Of a stretch of 7,885 nucleotides of DNA, positions 1 to 5,459 are shown piece after piece; the first letter of the stretch is position 1, and the number at the start of each line of letters is the position of its first letter. The notes below the pieces were generated by a model, which saw only the letters and a list, made by a program, of their open reading frames with translations, made no database searches and had not been told where the DNA came from. The translations under genes and the position numbers were made by a program. This DNA comes from CAYWTX01 sp964461295. GTDB lineage: Bacteria > Planctomycetota > Phycisphaerae > SM23-33. Location: the NCBI GenBank assembly GCA_964461295.1, contig CAYWTX010000670.1, forward strand, positions 1-7,885, read 5' to 3'.

Positions 1-773
1 CGATCTTGAACTCCTTGTACGGCCCGTCGCCGCCGGACTTGGGCCGACCAGGCCGGGCCGTGCTGCGACGGCCTTCCTTCTGACGCTTCTGTGCCTCCGT
101 CTTGCGACGTTTCCGCTTCTGCTCTTCGGTCACCACAGGGACCATCACGCCGTCGGCGCCTGTCACGACCGTGTGATCGGTACAGTCCGCCGCCGTCCAG
201 TTGGGGCCGTAGGTCCCCTGACCAATCGCCGCGGCGGCCTGGCTGCCTTCCCGTCTCACCAAGTCCCCCAGCGCGCTGGAACTGATGGTTACCTGTGCCA
301 GCCGCTTGAGGTTCTCGCTGGCCGGCACGAAGGCGTTGTCAAGGCCCAGCCGACAAGCCATCTCCCGCACACCGGGGCTGTATCGCTCTGAGATGATTCC
401 CAACCACTGGTCCAACGGCACGGCCGTTCCTTGCTTCTTGTTCCAGTAGATCGTGCGTTCGATCTCCAGCACGCCGTTAACCGTCACGTGCGAGACCTTC
501 TGCTTGCCCTTGTTCCTCCACCTGCCTTGGCCCGCACTGGCCTGAGGGGGGAAAAGCCTCCTTGGCCGCTTGTTTGGCCAGGAGGTCCAGGGCCTTCTGG
601 TAGCTGCGTTCCCGGAAGACCGCGTGAGCATCTCGCACCGGCTCCTCGGTGTCGGCGATGATCCGTCCAGCCTTGGCCGCGTTCATCGACTCCGCGATTC
701 TTTCCGCCATCGCCCTGAACTCGCCATCCAACTCCGCCATCAACTGCTCCGCCGTAATCCCTTGGACGCCCAT
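1..773 (-). pseudogene. ISKra4-like IS transposase, 5' part, frameshifted and cut by window edge
   Basis: The minus strand reads from an ATG at 773 (MGVQGITAEQLMAELDGEF) through an N-terminal helical region to about KEAFPP near 550. That frame ends at a stop at 477. Homology-like sequence continues one frame over (ASAGQGRWRNKGKQKVSHVT, then VNGVLEIERTIYWNKKQGTA) without a stop to base 1. The switch falls at a T4C6 run (552-555 and 546-551 on the plus strand), so one base has been gained or lost there. A good AAGGAG ribosome site (786-781) lies 7 bases before the ATG, so the start is secure. The segment TVVTGADGVMVP may hold the first acidic residue of a DDE-type active site; this is inference. 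The N-terminal helical part, the EIERTIYW-like strand and the basic KRKRRKT region resemble ISKra4-family transposases common in planctomycetes. The family call is from memory and moderately sure; that it is a transposase is more secure. The C-terminal half lies outside the window. Confidence 0.65.
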
Positions 774-780
774 AGGTTAA

Positions 781-786
781 CTCCTT
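781..786 (-). promoter_or_regulatory. Ribosome binding site of the ISKra4-like transposase
   Basis: AAGGAG read on the minus strand, 7 bases upstream of the ATG at 773. It fixes the transposase start. The stretch between here and about 870 probably contains the IS terminus, but I could not define an inverted repeat because the other end is outside the window. Confidence 0.6.
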
Positions 787-872
787 CCGTGGTTAGTGAT
801 GCAAGTCACTGTAACAAAAGGAGTAAGCTCGCGCCATAGAAAAATGTCAGTCACCAGCGTACGGATCGTTGC

Positions 873-1061
873 GGATCGGCTTGGGGCGCGTTGGTCACGT
901 TCCATGTCCAAGGCGATACGCTGGCTGATGTGTTTGGCCGTTCGAACCGAGTAGACGCTACGTTGGGCCTTGCGAAAGCGACGGTTGCTTCGCTCCACGG
1001 CGTTGCTGGTGCCCGGCAACAAGCGGTCGTCCAGGAAGGTTAGAGCTTTCTCCAGGTTCGG
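873..1061 (-). pseudogene. C-terminal fragment of a second, different transposase
   Basis: The minus strand from about 1061 reads NLEKALTFLDDRLLPGTSNA followed by VERSNRRFRKAQRSVYSVRT and then ISQRIALDMERDQRA. This looks like the end of a DDE transposase: a conserved asparagine/glutamate (NAVE) followed by a basic helix, where the glutamate could be the third catalytic residue. It does not match the C-terminus expected for ISKra4 (IGSGIIEG-type) or IS66, so it comes from a separate element whose family I cannot name. It has no start of its own and directly abuts the IS66 fragment at about 1062-1069 in another frame. The frame stays open to 777, but the residues after about 873 look non-coding, so the left boundary is approximate. 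Confidence 0.55.
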
Positions 1062-1068
1062 CGAGCCC

Positions 1069-1182
1069 GTTATGGATGACCTCCCCCTGCGCCGCCTGGC
1101 GGATCATCTCCGTCAACGCCGGAGTCAGGGCGCCGGCCGTCTCGGACACGATCTCCCACTGCGTGGCCGCAGGCAGGGGAAT
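1069..1182 (-). pseudogene. tnpC: IS66-family transposase, internal fragment
   Basis: About 38 residues, IPLPAATQWEIVSETAGALT then PALTEMIRQAAQGEVIHN, match the part of planctomycete-type IS66 TnpC proteins just before the first catalytic aspartates (usually GEVVHNDDT). The fragment stops exactly where the DD pair should follow. On its upstream side it is joined in frame to a truncated DUF4338 gene (Y of RFLAY at 1185-1183). The resulting long open frame (from 1839 to 958) is an accidental chimera of three pieces, not a functional gene. The orientation is opposite to the IS66 3' end at 1725-1890, so the two are not simply parts of one uninterrupted element. Confidence 0.6.
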
Positions 1183-1722
1183 GTACGCCAGGAACCGCAG
1201 GTTCCGGCGGCGCTGGTCTTGCGACCAGCCGATGAACCGGTCCCGCAGACCCAGGTGCCGCGGCGCCGACGACCACGCGAGGCACGCCAGCAGCCGCTCC
1301 CCGGAGCGGACCATGTACTTGAGATGCTCGCCCACCGGCTGCGTATACCCCAGATAATGGTGCGCCTCGATCAGGCCGTTGAACGTCGGCTCCTCCTCCG
1401 TGCGCCGAACCTGCCGGAACGTCAGCGGAAGGAGGTCCCGCAGCGCCGAGCGGATCGGCTCGGCCTCCACGGCGACCGGCACGGGTCTGCGGCGGCGCTT
1501 CAGCGGATTGGGAGAGACCCGCCGTCGCGCCGGAAGCACGATGTGCCCGGACCGGTGCAGCGCCAGCATGAGCCCGCGACAAACCATGTCACGAAGAGCG
1601 CCGTTGGGCTGTACCCAGTTCCAGGCCTGGCAGGCAAGTCGCGAAAGCGCCCGGCGGCTCGCTCCGGGGTTGCGCTCGATGAGGTCCCGGAAAAAGGCCG
1701 CATCGGCGTCCGTCACTTCCCG
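1183..1722 (-). pseudogene. DUF4338 protein, truncated at both ends
   Basis: About 180 residues match DUF4338, a family often found near transposons and including the Druantia DruA-like proteins. Landmarks in order are REVTDADAAFFRDLI, ALRDMVCRGLMLALHRSG, RRVSPNPLKRR, HHYLGYTQPVGEHLKYMV, CLAWSSAPRHLGLRDRFIGW and RRRNLRFLAY. Intact members are, from memory, near 300 residues and continue with NTRFLILPW and a C-terminal domain; here that is replaced after LRFLAY by IS66 sequence. The 5' end meets the IS66 3' fragment (opposite strand) at about 1723, so the native start is lost or reduced to the GTG at 1716. The upstream residues in the open frame (from 1839) are antisense of the IS66 end and should not be counted. 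DUF4338 function is poorly defined; no activity is expected from this remnant. Confidence 0.75.
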
Positions 1723-1724
1723 CT

Positions 1725-1814
1725 TACCTGCGTGACGTGCTGACCCGCATCGCCGCCCATCCGGCATGCTGCCTGGCCGAACTGCTGCCCGACCGCTGGC
1801 ACCCGTCGGCCTGA
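1725..1814 (+). pseudogene. tnpC: IS66-family TnpC, last 29 codons
   Basis: The plus strand reads YLRDVLTRIAAHPACCLAEL then LPDRWHPSA and a TGA at 1812-1814. This is the typical C-terminus of IS66 TnpC (YLxDVLxRIxxHPxxxxxELLPxxW). No start or upstream TnpC sequence remains: the DUF4338 remnant on the other strand begins within 2-3 bases. The stop is followed 76 bases later by a recognisable IS66 terminus, so this is the genuine 3' end of an IS66 copy whose body has been deleted or replaced. Confidence 0.7.
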
Positions 1815-1867
1815 TCCCGCCTCGGCCCCTCGTCAGCAACCCCCATGCCGCTCGCGGTCCTCCCGCG

Positions 1868-1890
1868 GGTGTGCTTGCCTGGACGCTTAC
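1868..1890 (+). repeat. IS66 right terminal inverted repeat (candidate)
   Basis: Read inward from 1890 on the minus strand the sequence begins GTAAGCGTCCAGGC. GTAAGCG is the conserved tip of IS66-family inverted repeats. It lies 54-76 bases past the tnpC stop, the expected place for the right end. IS66 makes 8-bp target duplications; the flank would be 1891-1898, but the left end is missing, so this cannot be tested here. Confidence 0.6.
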
Positions 1891-2063
1891 GTCTTCGGCG
1901 GAGCCGCCCAGTCGCCAAGCACCGTCCCCAACAAGGCGTACTGCTGGTTGGTGACCTCGAACTTGCCCATCCAGAAGGGCCGGTCGATCCTGACGCGCGT
2001 CGGGGGCTGTTCGTCGGGCCTTCGGGTGTTGGAACCCATCACGAACTCGCCGGCGGGCACGAA
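1891..2063 (-). pseudogene. FGE-sulfatase (SUMF1-like) domain start, third piece of the broken HZS-alpha/FGE gene
   Basis: The minus strand from 2063 reads FVPAGEFVMGSNTRRPDEQP, then TRVRIDRPFWMGKFEVTNQQ and YA. PAGEFVMGS...DE.P...V.I..PFWMG.FEVTN.QY is the hallmark opening of formylglycine-generating-enzyme/EgtB/PvdO-fold domains. Only about 43 of some 220-250 residues remain, so all metal or active-site cysteines are gone. Recognisable homology stops at about 1935; the 44 bases to the IS66 terminus at 1890 are unassigned. In planctomycetes this domain is often the C-terminal part of a large protein with a TolB-like propeller and heme region, which is what lies on its upstream side here once the inverted 2064-2561 segment is turned around. 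Confidence 0.7.
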
Positions 2064-2561
2064 GGCAAGGCCTTGCAGGTGATGCGCAGTTGGTTTCTGG
2101 CCCAGCCGGGGGAGAACCTTTCGTGCGTCGGGTGCCACGAGGAGCCTAAGGACGCTGTTTCGGCATCGCCGACCGGGCTGGCGTTTCAGCGCGGCCCAAG
2201 CAGGATCGAGCCCTGGTACGGGCCGCCGAGGGGCTTCAGCTTCCGCCGCGAGGTGCAACCGGTGCTCGACAAGCATTGCGCCGGCTACGGCGTGCTTCGG
2301 AACAGGGTGCGCAAACTATGCGCCGGCGTTGATGACGACCCCGAGGTCCTGCCGGCGACAACGGTGGACCTTGGCCCGCCCGTGAAGTATCAGCCGCCCA
2401 AGCCGTCGCCGGTCCCGGACTGTCCCGGCTGGCCATTCGACGCCGCCCTGGGCGCCCAGATGCAGGAGCGGGCAGGCGAGAAGCACGCTGGCGGGAAGGC
2501 CGCCAGGAGCATCGTGCTCCTGCCCGGGCAGACGGGGCGCGACGTTGTCCTGGAAATGGCG
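2064..2561 (+). pseudogene. Inverted middle segment of the HZS-alpha/FGE gene, with CxxCH motif
   Basis: This piece codes on the plus strand although both flanks of the same gene code on the minus strand. It reads GKALQVMRSWFLAQPGENLS, CVGCHEEPKD (a c-type heme CxxCH, bases 2124-2138), RGPSRIEPWYGPPRGFSFRR, EVQPVLDKHCAG, then RVRKLCAGVDDDPEV, VPDCPGWPFDAALGAQMQER and ends RDVVLEMA. This is the usual order in planctomycete HZS-alpha-like/cytochrome proteins leading into an FGE domain. It is exactly 166 codons with no internal stop, and reversing it joins PLDGE to GKALQ and VLEMA to FVPAGEF in frame. Inside it, HCAGY replaces the expected second CxxCH; roughly 90 residues usually present between that heme motif and the RVRKLYAG-type segment are missing, so a deletion also occurred near 2286. 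Confidence 0.75.
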
Positions 2562-4157
2562 CTCTCCATCCAGCGGCTGAACGGCCAGCGGCGTCATGGC
2601 CGGCACGGTGAAGTAGGCCGAACCGTCCTCTTCCACCGGCACGGTCCCCCAGATGCGGTGGGGCTCCCACGGGCCGTCGGGACCGATCAGGTCGTGCGAA
2701 GCCATGTTGCGATGGCCGTAGTTGTACTCGAAGAGGCGCAGCTTCTTGACCGTCCCCCGCGGCACGCCGGCCAACCCGCCGCCGCGATAGACGTCCATGA
2801 TGTAGACCTGGGCGTCCTTCCGCTTGCGGTCCGTCCGGTCGGGTATGATCCGCGGACGCGGCCTGGAACCGATGGGGACATTCTCAACCCCGCCCGCACC
2901 CAGACTGACCGCATTGCCGAACACGTCAACCACTGAGCCACCGGGCACGAGGAAATACTTGCCCGCGCCGCGACCTTCGGCGTCCGCGAGCGGGTACGGC
3001 CGTCTGTGGTTCTGGCAGGGCGCACTGTATCCGTCAAGCGACGATTCCTCCAACCATCGCGGCGACTTGTGCAGTTCCAGCGGGTCGGGCGGGATGCGCT
3101 GAACTACCGCCCTGGCGGGCTCATTCGACACCGACGGATCAAGAACATACATCGTGCCGGTGCGGGTCATGCCGTGATGGCCCGTGGCGATGCCCACGAA
3201 CCGGCTGGGATGGTCCGGGATCGGCCGGGCGAAGAAGATCGGATTGGGCCAGTAGACGTTGCTCTTGAACAGCGGCTTCTGGTTTGTGCCGTCGGGGTTC
3301 ATGGAGAACACCAGGCGGGTGTGAAAGTGCGGCGAGTCGGTGTATTCCCATCGCGTGTACATCACCCGGCCGTCGTTCATCACGGCCGGCTCCCAGTCGT
3401 GATCCTGCTCGTAGGTAAGCTGGCGCACGTCGCCGCCGTTGGCGTTCATGGAGAACAGGTTGGAGATGTCCGCCGCCCCGCCAATGCACGGCACGCCTTG
3501 GAACATCCGCGTGGACAGGAAGCAGATGCGCCCGTCCGGCAGGTAGATCGGACTGTAGTTGTCCACGTGAGGGAGATCGTCTCTGGAGACCTGCCTCAGG
3601 CCGGTGCCGTCGATGTTCATCTCGAAGACCTGGTAGCCGTTCCGGGTCGCGGCGCTGAAGAGGAACTTCTTGCCGTCGAAGTGCAGGTCGATGAAGCCGA
3701 CCAGGCCCTTCATGGCGTTCTTGTCGGCCTTGTACTGAGTCATCTCTTCCGGCGTGAGTTTTGGCTCGTAAAGGACCTTGACCTGTCCGCCGCGGGCGGG
3801 CGAGACGACGGCGATGGCGCGACCGGTGTGGGCTGCGCCGTGGAAATTCGACGGGTCACCGGCTTTTGCACCCAGTACGACCAGCAGGCCCTCCATGTCC
3901 AGCAGCGGATTGGCCAGCAGGGCCTCGTCGTGTAGCTCGCCAAGCGATCCGCGGCCCCGGCCGCTCTCAATGGCGGCCAGACGCTGGAGATATTCGCGCC
4001 CCCGCGGGTAGCGGTCCCCGAAGGCCGCAATCAGGTCCTCAATGGCCAGGCGGAGCCGCGCGGCCTTGCCGGCCCTGTCGTCAGCTCCGCCCGCACCGCG
4101 GCTTGCCGGCGCGGAGGCCGGCGCCGGGACGGGCACTGCCGGCCGCGTGTCCGCCAA
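2562..4157 (-). pseudogene. HZS-alpha-like/TolB-propeller part of a planctomycete FGE fusion protein (5' piece)
   Basis: This is the largest coding block, about 532 residues. After a proline/alanine-rich linker comes the family's ARLRLAIEDLIAAFGDRYPR helix (base 4058 downward). It is followed by a beta-propeller with PD40/TolB-like repeats: FDGKKFLFSAATRNGYQVFE with NIDGTGLRQ; YLPDGRICFLSTR; FSMNANGGDVRQLTYEQDHD with NDGRVMYTRWEY; and FSMNPDGTN. Then come PRGTVKKLRLFEYNYG and GTVPVEEDGSAYFTVPAMTP, which lead into the HZS-alpha middle domain. These proteins are typically exported and of unknown substrate. No signal peptide survives: the ATG at 4205 and its first 16 residues are antitoxin-gene sequence in another frame, and homology starts about 4157. 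The sense frame ends at PLDGE (2562), where the inverted segment begins; the remaining open frame to 2316 is antisense of that segment. Expression as a functional protein is unlikely. Confidence 0.75.
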
Positions 4158-4523
4158 GCGTATCGCGGTGGGGCGTGGCGACTTCGCCCCGTTCGATGCG
4201 GGCAAGCGTCTTGGCGGTGATGCCGGGGAAGTCGTCCCGGGTCAACTGACGCTGTATTCGCAGCCGCCGACTCGACGCGGCAAGCGTTCGTTCGTCCGCC
4301 ATTCGGGCCTTCCTGAGCCTGCGGCGGAACTCCGGGTCGCATTCATACAGCACGGCGGCAGCAGCGGCTTCGCAACTGCCGAACCGAAGCATGTGCCCGT
4401 ACTCGGTCACGGTGAACCGAGCCCAATCCGGGCGGATGCCGTTGGCTGTCGGGGCGAAGGTGGAGAAGGGCACGACAAGAGACGTGAGATCGCCCCGCCA
4501 AAGGGGGACGATCCCGGCTTCAC
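4158..4523 (-). pseudogene. HTH-containing third gene of the toxin-antitoxin operon, frameshifted and 3'-truncated
   Basis: The minus frame reads IVPLWRGDLTSLVVPFSTFA from 4512, then PDWARFTVTEYGHMLRFGSC, EAAAAAVLYECDPEFRRRLR and a C-terminal helix-turn-helix, LRIQRQLTRDDFPGITAKTL ARIERGEVATP. The WRGDL...VVPFSTF...YGxxxRFG...EAA...LYExDxxxRR block followed by an XRE-like HTH is a recognisable but poorly characterised regulator family seen beside toxin-antitoxin pairs. A GTG at 4523-4521 overlaps the antitoxin stop (GTGA), the natural start, but it is one base out of frame with IVPLW. A single lost base within GGGA at 4515-4512 would restore V/M-K-P-G-I-V-P-L-W. The 3' end stops at HRDTL about 4160, where it fuses to the propeller gene, so the last helix is missing. 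Confidence 0.6.
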
Positions 4524-4810
4524 TTCTCGGACAGCGCGCGATCGAGTTTGAGCAAGGTTTCCTGCCGGGGAACGTGCTTACCCGACTCGATGCGGCTGAT
4601 CGTCTCCAGGCGCACGCCGGAGCGGCGGGCCAATTCGGTCTGCGTCCAGCCGCGGCGGATGCGGTCGCTGACCAGATCGCGGGCGATGGAAACGTCATCG
4701 GCTCGCGGGCGAGCGGGAAGCATCCCGGCCTTTTCCATGAGATGATCGAAGTCCTTGCGGGAAAGAACAATCAACTCGTCGTTGGCGATGGAAATGGTCT
4801 GCACGGTCAT
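4520..4810 (-). CDS. XRE-family (HigA-like) antitoxin
   Basis: A 96-residue protein starting MTVQTISIANDELIVLSRKD and ending RALSEK. Residues 1-35 resemble the toxin-neutralising N-terminal arm of antitoxins with a DxLxxKAG-like segment. Residues about 47-92 are an XRE/Cro-type HTH (RRGWTQTELARRSGVRLETI, SRIESGKHVPRQETL), complete in length. It would bind the cognate RelE/ParE-type toxin and repress its own operon. It follows the toxin reading frame by only 3 bases (TGA ATC ATG), giving a toxin-first order like higBA, and its TGA overlaps the GTG of the third gene. The frame is intact and no lesion is visible, so this is the best-preserved gene of the operon. The family assignment is firm; the specific subfamily name is not. 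Confidence 0.85.
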   Translation of the reverse strand: MTVQTISIANDELIVLSRKDFDHLMEKAGMLPARPRADDVSIARDLVSDRIRRGWTQTELARRSGVRLETISRIESGKHVPRQETLLKLDRALSEK

Positions 4811-4813
4811 GAT

Positions 4814-5077
4814 TCAATCCTCGCAAACGTCTTTGCGGTGCTCGATGCGAACGATCCAGACCTCATCGGCCACCACGCGGAACATGACGCGAGAATCGCC
4901 GGTTCGGATGCGGCAATGGCCTTTGAGTTCGTGCCGAAGCGGCTTGGCCCCGGAAGTATCCGGTCAGCGTTCCAGCCGATCCACCACGTCATGCAGACGG
5001 TAGCGGATCACGCGCCGAAGCTTCTGCATCTGCCGGTCCACTTCGGGCGTCAAGACCACTTTGGCCATACGCGTCAT
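4814..5077 (-). pseudogene. RelE/ParE-type toxin with in-frame TGA
   Basis: From ATG 5077 (or ATG 5068, MAKVVLTPEVDRQMQKLRRV) the minus strand reads IRYRLHDVVDRLER and then TGA at 4966-4964. The same frame continues PDTSGAKPLRHELKGHCRIR, TGDSRVMFRVVADEVWIVRI and EHRKDVCED to a second TGA at 4816-4814. The RxxxGDxRVxFRVxxDxVxVxxIxHRxDVYxD pattern is the core of RelE/ParE-family endoribonucleases or gyrase poisons. Homologues, as I recall them, read LERWPDxSGxKPL, so the stop replaces a tryptophan codon (TGG to TGA). All other lesions are absent and the 87-residue length is normal. This should inactivate the toxin, leaving the intact antitoxin as an orphan. UGA recoding is unlikely because TGA ends neighbouring genes and TGG is used for Trp. 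Confidence 0.7.
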
Positions 5078-5106
5078 TGTATCAATAGTGTCTACAGTGT
5101 CGATGG
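5078..5106 (-). promoter_or_regulatory. Candidate promoter/operator of the toxin-antitoxin operon
   Basis: Just before the toxin ATG the minus strand reads TCGACACTGTAGACACTATTGATACAATG. GACACT occurs twice, 9 bases apart (5101-5096 and 5092-5087), within an imperfect palindrome with TGTA and TACA ends (5079-5097). A TCGACA / TACAAT pair with a 16-base spacer could be -35 and -10 boxes, with TACAAT running into the ATG at 5077. That would favour the downstream ATG at 5068 or a leaderless message. The repeats are plausible antitoxin binding sites, by analogy with other autoregulated operons; no direct evidence. Confidence 0.4.
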
Positions 5107-5293
5107 CCGAGCCGGAACGGTCAGGTGTATCTCGCCATATGCCTTACGGCTGCCCCCAAGGGGGCGTCGCTGCGGACCTGCAACGCAAGCGGCTCACTCG
5201 CCGCAAGAGGATTGCCGGGAACCATCGAGGCGCGGTACAGAACTGCTGGAGAAACCCGCGTTGCTGCTGCTGGTTTGAGTCGATACTTTGAAG
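5102..5293. other. Intergenic stretch without recognised gene
   Basis: Between the operon promoter and the repeat tract I see no protein I can name in any frame. Short open frames exist (for example plus strand from 5125) but have no ribosome site and no recognisable sequence. The only structure is GCCCCC-AA-GGGGGC at 5152-5165, a near-palindrome too tight for a normal hairpin and without a following T-run. It may be remnant sequence of a lost element. Confidence 0.35.
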
Positions 5294-5352
5294 TCTGCTG
5301 TCAGCGGTCACCGGTCAGCGATCAGCCGTCAGCCATCAGCTTTCAGCCAGTC
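5294..5352. repeat. Degenerate TCAGC-type short tandem repeat
   Basis: A run of roughly 6-9-base units of the form (G/A)TCAGC or GTCACC: CTGTCAGCGGTCACCGGTCA, GCGATCAGCCGTCAGCCATC, AGCTTTCAGCC. The related words GCTGATAACTGCC and GCTGATAGC recur at about 5388-5409 in the complementary sense, so the tract could fold back on them. Such CAGC/GCTGA tracts are seen in intergenic regions of environmental bacteria. No function is established from the sequence. Confidence 0.6.
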
Positions 5353-5459
5353 TGGCAGGCGAGGCGGCCTGATGCTTCTTGTCTTTGCTGATAACTGCCT
5401 GCTGATAGCTTCGCCAATGGCTTCTTGCAGACAGGTGAATTGCCACGAAGGGAAGACCT

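Noticed and set aside
1183..1722. Active Druantia-like defence gene
   Set aside because: DUF4338 is related to DruA, but this copy lacks both ends and no other Druantia genes are present; it lies among transposon debris.
958..1839. Single 293-residue minus-strand protein
   Set aside because: It is an accidental open frame across antisense IS66, DUF4338, IS66 middle and a frame-shifted transposase end; recognisable parts belong to different families.
1845..2936. Long plus-strand open frame (363 codons)
   Set aside because: Only 2064-2561 is coding-like; the rest is antisense to the minus-strand propeller and FGE pieces and to IS66 end sequence.
3006..3935. 309-codon plus-strand open frame
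   Set aside because: Antisense shadow of the propeller coding sequence; Val/Arg/His-rich with no recognisable motif.
4964..4966. UGA recoded as tryptophan
   Set aside because: TGA serves as the stop of neighbouring genes here and TGG is the normal Trp codon, so a nonsense mutation is simpler.
5294..5352. CRISPR array
   Set aside because: Units are 6-9 bases, degenerate and without spacers of regular length.
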